Of a stretch of DNA of 64,000 bases, positions 35,478 through 47,776 are shown one piece after another. Numbering within the stretch: position 1 is the first letter of the stretch; each line of letters begins with the position of its first letter. The DNA comes from Mesaphorura yosii. Lineage: Eukaryota; Arthropoda; Collembola; Poduromorpha; Tullbergiidae. The notes beneath the pieces were generated by a model. That model had not been told where the DNA came from and made no database searches. It worked only from the letters and a program-made list of their open reading frames with translations. The translations under genes were made by a program, and so were the position numbers. The stretch covers positions 1-64,000 of the forward strand of contig WIXG01000293.1 of assembly GCA_009869945.1 (NCBI GenBank), given 5' to 3'.

Positions 35478-38400
35478 GAGTCGCTCCAGTTCAGTGAAAC
35501 GTGCAAGTGTGCATATCTGCCTCTTCTCGTGGAGCTCTGCTGCAGTTCGGATTCATTGGTCCAGTCTCTGGTTTCGTACACAAAACGGACACCGGAATGG
35601 GTGCGTCATGGGTCAATGGTAATTAAGTTTGATTGCATTTTTTGGTAGTGTCACAAATTACGTTTAAAATTCTCGGTTTTCTCTGACATGGGTTGCATTT
35701 TCAGTGTGAATGGTTCGCGTGTTATAAAAACAGTTGCATCGTGCTGAGATGGGTTCTATCAGGCGAAGGGCCGAAGGGGCTTAGTGACTGTTCGCGATCC
35801 TTCTTGTGAGAAACAAGCTGCTGTGAGTGCGCGTAGACTCAGCAGATCCTGTGCTGTGAGACTGTGATGCTGCAAGAAGACGAGTCCACTGACTTTGTTG
35901 CTTTGATTCGATTCTGAGGTACCCTTCTTCGGCCGTTTGGCTGAATGATCTCTTTCACTTTACCTGTTGCACTCGCTCTTCTCCGAGCACACCTGGCCGG
36001 AGCATTCTGGCCGTTAGGATTCTTTTGCGTAAAGTGCGCAAGATGCAGGCTTCCATGTACTCAGAAATTCTCCAGAGATTTGTTCTTCTGACAGCCCCTG
36101 TCTGCCTTTTACAATTTACCCTCGCATCAATTCCGTTGGCCGTTATTTACTTTGCTCTTGCTTGCTTTACCTGCTTTCGCATCAGTCGCTAACGCCGCAA
36201 CCTGAAGCAAACGCAGTAGCGTGGACCGAGGAACTCTTTTAGATCGTTCATCCGAAGCAGCCATATCAGCGTTCTGGAGTTCCAGAACCCGATTGCTCCA
36301 GGAGGAGGAGAGAGTTTGTTGGTTGGTGAGTGTACTTCTGGTGCGCATTGTTCCCGACTTGTGACTAGATCCACACTCATCAATCAATGGACTCCAGCAA
36401 GACTGCGACACCGAGAAATATCTGATGTCAGATTGGATGATCCCCGCTCGGTGGCGATTGCTTTCGGTGGGTAGGTTTCTAGTGCATGACATGCAATGAA
36501 ATGACTAGATCCATACTCATCTAAAGAGGTCACCTCAGCCAGCCACGATCCTGACGATACGGTGGAATTCGTCTTGGCTTCTGCTTGTCTGCTTTTAGTT
36601 AACTTAGTTTAGTCTATTTAGAACAACTGCCTCAAAAAACTAACATTCGGCCGTGTTCTACTTGTCCACTCAAAATTTGCTTGGAACAAACTTGACAAAC
36701 TCGCATAAGCAACCGTTAATTTAAGTTGGTTCAAGTTCTGTTTCGTGTGATATTTCGTTCTGTGTACAGTAAAAGTAAAATAACATAAACTCACCACACA
36801 GCACCAACCTAACCGCACACAAAATGGAATTATGAAACAAACAATTGAATATGCCTTACCGTTTCAGTTGGAGCTGGAACCACACACTCTTGGGCAGGGA
36901 TACAAGAACGGAAACGGTGGCAAAGCCCACACGGCGGAGGAGTCGGACTTGTCGAGTGGGTCACCAGCGTCGCATCCTTCCCCAGCCTCCCGACCACCGA
37001 CTGCCTCGTAAGATGCGATATGCAAGCAACTTTTGAAGTATTTGAAGGAAAGGAGGGCTCCGAAGTTGCTAGTTTTCAATCAATTTCAGAAGCTATCGCG
37101 ACAGAGGGAAGAAGGGCGAAGTTGTGTTAAAGTTCAACACAGACGACGAGGACATTTTGGGGAGGGAAGTTGCCGAGAGAGTTGACTGGTCAACCAGACT
37201 CCTTTCCCCTGAAGTGCCACCAACACTCAAGGTCTGAGAGCAATGGCTAAAATAAGAGTGGTCTGTATCTCTCCTACTCTGCATAGTTCGCTTGGTCTTT
37301 CAGTTCATGTTCCAGAAAAGTCGAGACATGGCGCTGGTACTGGACGAACACACCACGCACTTCGCCTCCGCCATTGCCAAAGCACATAACCTGGACGCTG
37401 GCCACAGCCTGAAAGAGTCGGCTGCAGTGAGAACATCACACTTGCGTTTTTGACATTCGGAGTGGATCGTGATAATAATGCATGCCCAAACTGTTAGGAG
37501 GATGTTGCCTACATTGGAAGAATCAGAAGCGATGGAAAAATGACAGCTGAGAGCGTGCACTTCGAAGGAGTCCTTGACTCGAGCCAGGGCCATGCTGTCA
37601 GCCTGGACCTGAGTCAGCTGCAGGAGTACTTTCTGTTTTCCGGACAGGTAACTCATCCCCGCTTCCTACTCTGGCAAAATATTGATATATTGAGCCAAGT
37701 GCTGAATTAAAGCAATGATTCGCAGGTTTTGGCTGTGGTGGGAAGAAATACACTGGGCAAATGTGTCACGGTCAGCAAAATCATGGGTCCACATCGTCAG
37801 TCATTTGCCGATGCATCTATTCAGGCTTCTGAAGATACAAGTGTGTGGCACAGGCAACTTAACGAAATGCAGTTTACCAAAGTGCTCTGATTGATATGCA
37901 GGTCCGTTGACCGTCCTTGTCGCTGCCGGCCCGTTCACACCCTCCGACTCGCTTGCCTTTGAACCGGTTCACGATCTCGCGGCCATAATAACGGAGAGTC
38001 GACCCGACGTCTGCATTGTGATTGGTCCGTTTATTGACTCGACCCACCCCCTCCTGCAGGGCCCTTCACTTCCTCGCAATGAAACGTTCGGGGCGATGGT
38101 TCAGAAGCAGGTCGACGTGTTGGAGCAAGCGACCTTGTCAGCGTCGTGCCAGTTGATTCTAGTCTCAAGCCACAGGGATCCTCATCATCAGTACACTTTT
38201 CCAACACCACCGTACAGCCGAAGCGAGAAGTACGACGCAGGCCTTTGTTCTTTGAACATGTTGCGCAGTGAGCTCATTCTTCTGTCTGGTTTCAGGTGCA
38301 AGCATTTATGTGTTCCTGACCCCGCTGTGGTTTCCATTGGAGGAGTGGTGTTTGGATTGAGCTCGACCGACGTGCTGATGCACATGAGCAAGGCCGAGTT

Positions 38401-38827
38401 AGCCAGGTAGTCAGCATCTTAGACTCTACCCACAATGGTATGCTAGTTGAAGTGTGACACAATTTCACCCGAACGCAGGTGCAGTGGGTCTGTTGGCGCC
38501 GACAGAATGGGACGGTTGGCAGGACATCTCCTTTCTCAAAGAAATTTCTACCCGTTGCACCCGTCAGACGAATCGCTGCCTCTCGACGTGGAACACTGGC
38601 ACGAGTTTGCCCAGATGCCGTTCCAGCCACACGTCATGATTCTCCCGTCTGAACTGCGGTTCTTCATCAAGGAGGTGGATGGAACTGTTGTGCTCAACCC
38701 TCAACACGTCACCAAGGGGCAGTCGGGGGGCTTCTACGCCAGACTCCGAGTGCAGCTCCCGAGTGGACTTGATAACGGCAGTCACAGTATATCCAAATTC
38801 ATTAAAGCAGACATCGTCAAGATTTAA
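35478..38827 (+). CDS. POLA2: DNA polymerase alpha subunit B (primase-polymerase accessory subunit), 5' end incomplete
   Basis: Exons: 35478-35600 (tentative), 36868-37007, 37090-37231, 37304-37426, 37498-37647, 37726-37840, 37902-38406, 38479-38827; the phases agree. POLA2 is the non-catalytic B subunit tethering primase to Pol alpha at replication origins. The phosphodiesterase-like/OB fold is clear: TVLVAAGPFTPSDSL, RPDVCIVIGPFIDSTHPLL, VSIGGVVFGLSSTDVLMH, NFYPLHPSDE, PHVMILPSELRFFIKEVDG and LNPQHVTKGQSGGFYARL, ending ADIVKI as in human VVRI. The tentative first exon has LPLLVELCCSSDSLVQSLVS, resembling the human N-terminal helical domain (KLVELCVQY), but no ATG was found upstream. AATAAA lies at 38910-38915. 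The 1.27-kb intron 35601-36867 hosts two miR-279 hairpins on the same strand. Confidence 0.9.
35723..35730 (+). promoter_or_regulatory. TATA box, candidate promoter of the miR-279 primary transcript
   Basis: TATAAAAA stands about 590 bases upstream of the first hairpin and inside the apparent POLA2 intron. A TCAGG resembling an initiator follows about 35 bases later. Other genes here lack obvious TATA boxes, so an independent pri-miRNA promoter is plausible, but this is inference. Confidence 0.3.
36312..36394 (+). ncRNA. mir-279a: miR-279 precursor hairpin (copy 1)
   Basis: The 3' arm (from 36362) reads TGACTAGATCCACACTCAT and continues CAA, matching arthropod miR-279. The 5' arm GAGTTTGTTGGTTGG plus TGAGTGT (36312-36333) pairs continuously, apart from G-U wobbles, with the sequence running from ACACTC through GGACTC at 36394. 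After a 3-by-3 internal loop, TCTGGT pairs with ACTAGA including a G-U wobble. The terminal loop is about 20 bases. This is a near-perfect pre-miRNA fold with the product on the 3p arm, as in known miR-279. The family regulates neuronal specification and JAK/STAT output in Drosophila. It lies in sense orientation in the POLA2 intron. Confidence 0.92.
36461..36526 (+). ncRNA. mir-279b: miR-279-family precursor hairpin (copy 2)
   Basis: The 3' arm (from 36502) reads TGACTAGATCCATACTCATC, identical to copy 1 over the first 12 bases and differing at base 13 and at the end. The 5' arm CTTTC then GGTGGGTA pairs with TACTCATC then TAAAG across one mismatch. TCTAGT pairs perfectly with ACTAGA of the seed. 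The loop contains GCATGACATGCAATG. It starts only about 67 bases after copy 1, so both are surely on one primary transcript. Drosophila likewise has a seed-sharing pair (miR-279 and miR-996). Confidence 0.88.
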
Positions 38828-39434
38828 ATTACATTAGCCACTAATCAACATTTTCCGTATTCCTCTTGTTAATACTCGTAATTGTGATTTTTGTAATTTT
38901 GAAACAAAAAATAAATTGCAAACATTCGTTCTTCACCGCATCGCACCGTTCAGAAACTGGCATTTCCCTCTTTCTTTGTCGAGTGCAGAATGCTTTCACG
39001 GCGCTAAATTTGTGAACTTGAAAAGAGTGCATGTAATATTGTGCTTGTGTCACATCCCGTCTGCGAGTCTGGATCTCCTGTTGTAGATAACATTTATTGT
39101 ATCAAGTACAAGCAAGCTTTAAGTGATTAGCGAACATTCAACCTCGTCAGTGGCTGGTTGGCGTGAGAGATAGTTGAAGCAGTGATTAAATGATCAGGAA
39201 TTGGACAACCCTTGGCACACAAGGCATACGCTTGACGTCATTCCATCTGAGGACCAGCTTGATTAAACAAATACGCCCCTTGAGGCGCGATTCAGTTAGG
39301 TGAGGCTAAGAGTTCTGGACAGATTTCTTGCTCTGATTCTGAAGAAGAACTTTTATAGACACGCTTCGGCTTCAAAATTTCAAGAAAAGCGTACATTGAA
39401 ACCATCATTTCACGTCCAAAAGAGCTGTTCTGCA
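38828..39434. other. POLA2 3' UTR and DPP3 upstream region
   Basis: AATAAA at 38910-38915 suits POLA2. The frame of DPP3 is open upstream to a TAG at 39297, but without an ATG. It would encode a basic stretch (LILKKNFYRHASASKF), so an upstream non-AUG start cannot be excluded but is not needed. Confidence 0.5.
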
Positions 39435-42400
39435 ATGGGTGATATCGACGCTGAGGTAGTTCGATCGGTGGCTGAGCAAAAGGCCTTGAGTCAATACTTG
39501 CTGCCACTAGACCAACCTGTCGTGAAGCTGGATTGCGACCTTGCCTTTGGAGCCCTCGATACGAAGGAGAAGACATATGCTCATTACCTTTGTCAGGCAT
39601 CGTGGTATGGCAGTCTGGCGGCGATCGTGCAAGTGAGTTGCCTCATTTACTCTGCTCACCAGGTCAAGTTGGCTAGTGAGCTAACTATTTTGCGCATTCA
39701 TTAGACATCTCCAGAGTCTCCCCTTATTCTGACCTTCTTGCTGGACCTCTTCAAATCAAATAACATGGACGAGTTGAAGAAGATTGCTGTCTCCAACGCA
39801 GGATTTACAGAGGACGATTGGCAGGTAGATAATTCATAATTATGTAAGGTCTAAGGTCAGATTCATTCAAGGTGACTGCGGACATTTTCTTTTGTGACTC
39901 GATTAGGCACTGTTGGTGTACACAGCAGGGATTTTCGGAAATTCTGGCAATTATAAAAGTTTCGGCGACACAAAAATCGTCCCTGGTGTGTCACTCGCTA
40001 AACTTGAAGCGCTTGTGCATGGTGCTAAACTTCAATCAATGACTGAGGAGCAGTTGGAAACCAAATGGAAAGCCATTCGGGATTCCATGTACTCTCTCAG
40101 TGACAGGGAAAAGCAGCTGGGGCTTGGCGACAAGGTGAGTTCCAAGTTCCAATTTTTTTCGAATCTAAGGATTGCTGATTGCGTTATTGCAGGGCATAAC
40201 AACGTACTTTTCGAGCAATTGCACATTGGAGGATGCTGAGTTGGTCAACCGGTTCTTCAAGAGCTTTAAGTTGCAAGCGTACATGACGCGTTGTTTCAAG
40301 ACAGTCAGCAGTGACAACACCATTCATTATGAGGTCAGTTCCTGAGTCCGGGGCCCGGACAACGGGCATTACATAATGAAAATCTCCTTGTCGTTGCATC
40401 ACGATATATTCCTTATCAGATACGGACCGCGTCTGCTGAGCCTGACAATCCCAATGACAGCAAGGAAATCACCTTCGAGAATACCAAGATAAGGCTGACT
40501 CGGGGAGACTACAGCCCGTTCATGGCGAGGACCTGCTTCTACCTCTCCAAGGCCAAGGTAGAAAATAGAAAATATTTAATGCTGTTTAACAATGTTTCAC
40601 AATGACTGTCGACATACTTGGTGCAGGAGTACGCGTCAAACGAGGTGGAGGTGAAGATGTTGGAGGCATACATTGAGTGCTTTGAGAAGGGGTCTTTGGA
40701 TGCCCACTACACCGGCTCTCGCCACTGGATCAAGAACAAAAACCCCGCAATCGAAACGTACATGCATCGAACAACAAATGCATTAGATGGAAACCCGTCT
40801 GATCTTGCTGACCTGTTTCTTGTTATTTCAGGTACATTGGCTTCATCGAGACATACCGCGACCCGTCGGGAGTTCGGGGAGAATTCGAAGGGTTCGTGTC
40901 GATTGTCAATCGCCCCATGTCGGTCAAGTTTCAGCAGCTCGTAGAAAACGCCTCCCGATTTTTGCCTCTACTTCCATGGCCAGCGAACTTCGAAAAGGAC
41001 GTCTTTTTGAAACCAGACTTCACTTCCTTGGACGTTCTGGCTTTTGGTGGAAGTGGCATTCCGGCTGGAATCAACATTCCAAATTGTGCGTTGAGTTTAA
41101 CTTCCAACTAAAACGAATCTGCCTTAGCCAAATGCCAACGTAAGAAATGTGTACTTAAATTTGTGCAGATGATGAAATCCGTCAAAATGAGGGCTTCAAG
41201 AATGTTTCTCTGGGCAATGTGATATCGTCGAGCTACAAGGACGCGGTCATTCCCTTCCTCACTCTTGACGATCAGGCACTTCTGCAAAAGCATCGCACCA
41301 CGGCATTCGAGGTAAATGGCGACGCAAGTTAAAATAAATTAAATGAGTATGAATAACAAAGACTGTTCTGAATTCTGAAGCTGCAAGTAGGGCTGCACGA
41401 ACTCCTTGGCCATGGCTCGGGAAAGCTCCTGCAGAAGAAGGAGGATGGCTCCACCAATTTCGACCCCAGTCTGGAACATCCTCTCACGAAGCAGTTGGTT
41501 CGTTCCCCACTTCACTATTAGATGTAGGTCCAGTCAGAGCGACGTGCCTCACGCCTCCTCTCGTTGCAGATTGAAAGCATGTACGACGCGGCAGACACCT
41601 ACGACTCCGTCTTCACCACTCTCGGATCGGCGTACGAGGAGTGCAGAGCCGAGGGCGTTGGCATCTACCTCTCCCTCTTCCCTGAAGTCCTCAAGTCAGC
41701 CCTGCTTCATTTATCTACAGTATTTAATCTATCGCTTCATTACTGACAAAAAGTCTGTCTGTTTTCACCAGAATCTTTGGCCACGAAGGCGAGGAGGCGG
41801 AGACAATCAAATACGTCAACTGGTTGGCGATGGTGTTCGCTGGAGTCAAGTCCCTGGAGATGTACCAGCCGAAGGCTCAGGTTAATGACTGCCTTAAATT
41901 AGTTCAAACTCATAACCTAACCTTTCTCCCTTCCGACCTTCCCGCTCAATCGTGATTTCTCCTCTCTGGGTTCAGGCCTGGATGCAGGCGCACTCCCAAG
42001 CCCGTTTCGTCATTGCTCAAGTTCTACTTGAGGCAGCAAATGGACTGGTCACAGTAGAGGAAATTGCTGGAAAAGACGGGCCGGATTTGCTCATCAAACT
42101 GGACAGGACCAAAATCGACACAATCGGCAGGAAGGCCATGGCCGACTTTCTACTGAAACTTCAGGTCCGAATTTAAAACAAAAGCGAAATTGAATTCGCC
42201 AGGCCCTCGATGCCTCCTATTCCCCTATAATTTTCTCTTTCGCTGTTCCAGGTTTACAAATCCACAGCTGACATCACTTCGGCCCGCAACATGTTCAACA
42301 AGTATTCGAGAGTGGATGACGAGGGCAGTCACCCGTGGGCCACCTGGAGAAACATCGTCATGGACAAGAAACAACCGCGCAAGATTCTCGTGCAGCCGAA

Positions 42401-42622
42401 CACTGAAATAAAAGGTGAACGAAATGCGTTGACAAGGAAAGAGTTTGGAAGGAGGAACACTCATCAATTATTTTGTTTCCAGGAGACACTGTCGTGCTGA
42501 AGACGTACGACGCGAGCCCAGAGGGTATGATACAGTCCTGGGTGGACCGCTTTCAAGATGAAGAAGTCTTTCTCGGGCTGGACTACTGCTGGAACCGAGA
42601 TAAGCACCATTTCAACCTGTAG
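39435..42622 (+). CDS. DPP3: Dipeptidyl peptidase 3 (M49 zinc peptidase)
   Basis: Fourteen exons: 39435-39632, 39705-39824, 39907-40134, 40193-40333, 40420-40557, 40627-40757, 40832-41085, 41169-41311, 41381-41497, 41570-41694, 41772-41880, 41976-42164, 42252-42414, 42483-42622; 731 aa (human 737). The M49 zinc motif HELLGH (about residues 457-462) has the family's extra residue relative to HEXXH, and the second motif EECRAE (about 513-518) supplies the third zinc ligand. Other landmarks: [57 protein letters not shown] and [12 protein letters not shown] at the end. The cytosolic enzyme releases N-terminal dipeptides from short peptides such as enkephalins and angiotensins. AATAAA lies at 42675-42680. 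It converges on RAD51. Confidence 0.96.
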
Positions 42623-42840
42623 GCCTGTACACACGAGTTACACGAATCCTTGTTGGTAAAACTTCAAGTGCGTAAATAAAAGATAAAGCTATTGAACACG
42701 AAGAAGTTATTTAATATGACAGCGCATTAGGAATTATGAACACAAGAATGACGAATTTACAGTTTCGTTTGTTTCGGTTTCTCGAGAACACGGAAAGAAC
42801 AGCTTATTTCAGTTTATCAGTTTGCTGTGCTGCAGAAGTG

Positions 42841-44503
<1,663 letters not shown>

Positions 44504-45612
44504 TTTAAAAGCCGGCTTGAAAATCAAACTCAAAATTACACAAGATAAATTACTAAAATGGCCAAACTCGGGCACAACTTTGATAAGAGATGAGGATGGT
44601 TTGAGAGTTTGGAGTGCACGGACAACACAGTCACAGAAGATGTTCCAAGTCAACCAGAAAATCTTAATGTTTCCAGTGTCGTATATCATGAGAGGAGAGT
44701 GTGAAATTCGTGTTCTGACTTGTTTTGCTTTTCTTCCCCGCCTCGAACCAACCTGCACTCAACGTCTGCGGGAACGAGCCAATGATAGTGGGGAGAGTCT
44801 CAACCGCACGTAGGGCAGCCCGCGAATGTGCAACCTTGCATTCCATGCACGCAGTCAGAAATTCTAAAAGACGTTCACGTTGAGTTTGTAGCTGGACTGT
44901 TTGACTGTGGGTAGTGAGTTCGACGTAAATTATTTAGAATTTAACATTTGACACTTAGTGTTTTGTTTTTCGTATCAATCGAGGTTTGTGCTTTGATTCT
45001 CTCCCACTTTAGATAAGGAGAAGCTGAGCCGCCACAAAATAAGATCCAAGAGGGTAAGAATAAAATGTGACAACCGGGTCAGTTATAATTATGTAAGAAT
45101 TTGGTAACTCATGTCGGTCAACGACTGTCTTGAATTTTAGCTGGATTGCATGAGTCCGGATAAGAACGTTGGTATCAGGGTTTGCAGCTTGAACATACTC
45201 TAACCCAAGAAAATTACTGGTTCCAAGGCGCGGTGCTGGTCAACTTCAGAAAATAACATGTCCGCACGAGGAAACAAAGGTAAGCCTCCTTATTCATAGA
45301 CTACTACTTTTACTAGAATTGATCCAGGCCAGGACCAAGCCAATGCTATGTTTCTAAAACTTCTGTTTGCTGAGCTTACTACCCAGACATACGACACAAA
45401 CAAAACAAGTGTGCAGGCTCTTGATTTTTGCTTGTAGGCAAGGAGTGTTAAATGTAATGGTATGTCATGATTCGAATGACTTCACCCCATTTTTCCACGC
45501 ATCCGCAGGGCCAGCACGCATCTTATCAATGTCGGCAGTGTGAAATCAATCAAAACTCTTCAAACATCTACGTCATTCAGCCGTGGATTGAGAGTCCAAC
45601 TAAACTACGAAA
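44504..45612. other. RAD51 promoter side and spliced leader of the C6orf136-like gene
   Basis: A candidate 5' leader of the next gene ends at 45279 (GTAAGC donor) and resumes at 45509 after a good acceptor. Together they hold a short upstream ORF from the ATG at 45258 (MSARGNKGPARILSMSAV, stop at 45541-45543) ending 69 bases before the main ATG. The rest must hold the RAD51 promoter. Nothing else was recognised. Confidence 0.4.
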
Positions 45613-46550
45613 ATGAACCGCCCACTTCAGCTGCTACTTCGGCACTCAGTAATGCAGCTGAGCCTCGTGGAGTCCATCACCTGTGGTGGGAGGAGATGTG
45701 CCGTGGTTGTCACCCATCCCACCAGTCGCCAGGCGCCTCTCCTGCACGACCTCTCTGCGCAACCTCCACAGACTGCCTGGATCACAATCAGCAGTCCACC
45801 TTGCCTGCAGAAAGTTGCGAGTCGATTGGAGACACAGCCTCCTGAGAAATCAGGAACGGAAAACCAGGCGGCTGGAAAGGGCGGAGATCGGCCTCCCCTG
45901 GAGAAGCAATTGATAGTGTACAACACGTTGAGAGATGGGCTGCCGAAGCTCTTCACCCACACGATGGACTATCGCATTTACCACAAGCAACTCGTCTTTA
46001 TCAATAACTTGCTGGGGAAGACGACCAACGGCCTGCCAGCGTACATTCAGCAAGTGTCATTCCTGCGAACTGTTGGTCACTTTAAATTTGCTTTCGTGCG
46101 ATTTGAAATTCTCAACATGTCGCACGACGTGGAGGCAGCCAGGTGGGTCAGCCGGCCTGATTCTTAAGACATCTTTGCTAAGTTTCCTTAAACTCGTTCA
46201 GCCGTGTGACTGCTTGCCTTTTGCTGCTGTTCGGCAGGGTCACCGTGCGATGGCGAATAATTGGCGTGAGTGGCCTGAAGGTGATGCTCAAATTCTGGAG
46301 GCACAAGCTCTGGAGGAAGGAGGAGTTGCAAAAGCAGGCTGAGAAATGGTACGACGGGATTTCCTACTTCGATATTGGGTCAGACGGGCTGATCTGGAGG
46401 CACATTGCTGACAAGATCGAAGAAGACAAGGACCAACTCATGGCAAAGTCAAAAACGCCTCTTGCCGCGAAGCTGGCGTTCCTGGCCGTCGCCCTCAAAC
46501 CAGTTGCTGGAGACCCCGCACCCGATTTGTTCTTTAGCTTCTTCCAATGA
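45613..46550 (+). CDS. C6orf136-like protein (DUF2358), likely mitochondrial
   Basis: Exons 45613-46142 and 46238-46550 give 280 aa. The conserved domain starts near LRDGLPKLFTHTMDYRIYH and KQLVFINNLL (human C6orf136 RLRQELPKLFLQSHDYSLYS, EFINEIL). It continues with VRWRIIGVSGLKVM and DIGSDGLIWRHIADKI, matching human ARWRLVGLP and GLICRHRLDKL. The N-terminus MNRPLQLLLRHSVMQLSL has Arg and no acidic residues, consistent with a mitochondrial presequence; import is inference. The biochemical function of the family is unknown. AATAAA at 46654-46659 is the likely poly(A) signal. RAD51 is divergent from it. Confidence 0.82.
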
Positions 46551-47776
46551 GTCATTAATACTTAGCCACTTAGAATGTTGTGATACCTCTAAAAATAAGA
46601 AAAACGCGTACTTGCCGCTTGCTTCTGTGTAGTGCCACTGTATTATGTTCATCAATAAAGCTGAGGAACGTAAGCTTGGTCTCGTCTGCCATCTTTCCCG
46701 GAAGTTTCTACTGTTGACAAACAGCGTTGGCTTGGCTTGGCCTCATCAGTCATTGAGAGCGGATTCTTGACTGGTTCATAGATAATTAAGGGTTGGGACG
46801 TTAGGAGTCGGTCTAAGCTGACCATTGGTTACTATCTGGGCTAACATTTCAATCTGGGTAGTTCGTTGTCGCTGTGGACCAAAATGGTGCTCCTTCTTTA
46901 AAGTGCCCAGTCAACTGCGTGAGGCTGCCAGCCACACGACTGTTGGGTCAGGCGTCCGTGCCCGTTATTGAGGCACCCAATTATGTGCGTTATATCGTAA
47001 ACAGGGCTCGAGTATCGTAATCGAAGTGAGATGCAAGAATTGATACACTCGGAGCTGGGGTTTGTCTGTCCTACTCCCAGCTGGGCTGGTTGCCTGCTAC
47101 TCCTTCTATCCACTTGCATGAGCGGACGAGAGCGTGATGAAGTATCATCTTGCCCATCTTGTGTGTCATGATTCCGAACTTCTAAAAATAGACACAACGA
47201 TCTTTGCCTCACTCGCCCCTCTCTTCTCCTTTCGTTCTAGTGCCAGTCTAAGTTTGGGTGGATTTTGGAATTCTTTCGTCATCGTGTGAGTGGGTGTAAG
47301 TTCGTGTGAGCGGAAGATACCCGACTGCAACGCGACAGCACTTTGCAACTGTTCAGACGACTCAGTTTGTCCGCTTCCGGTTTCAGTTGACTGGAATCAC
47401 AACGCGGCTGGTCAGCAATAATATCATTGACGATTCATTAGCCTTCAAGTTCAGGTAGAATCATTTTCGTCCTTATTCAACTTCTTTACTTCGCAGAGCC
47501 AATCTCCACGTGGTTGTGGCTTAGCTCGGAACTTAACGGACGAAACAACAGGTATTCCACGCTTTCCACTCTTAATCCGTCATGGAGTCCTGTAGATTAG
47601 CTGCTTCCATGAGTCGTTCCCGTTCTACATCATGATAGCGGCTGGTCATGCTCAATTAACACATAGAAGCTACGCCATGAGACTACGACTTGCATTCCCC
47701 AATAATTCGACACTTCAAAACGATATAGTTTTACTTATTTCTGTTAATTATCATCTCATTTAGGAAAAATACTGAA
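46551..47776. other. Intergenic, NCDN upstream region
   Basis: A splice acceptor (CATCTCATTTAG) ends at 47763, 13 bases before the neurochondrin ATG, so its leader is probably spliced from an exon within this stretch. No coding exon, RNA gene or repeat was recognised. Confidence 0.45.

Noticed and set aside
38159-38166. TCTAGTC miR-279-like 7-mer in a POLA2 coding exon
   Set aside because: A single site inside coding sequence, at the frequency expected by chance.
39300-39434. Upstream extension of DPP3 resembling a mitochondrial presequence
   Set aside because: No ATG; the frame begins right after a TAG, and the ATG at 39435 gives the normal family length.
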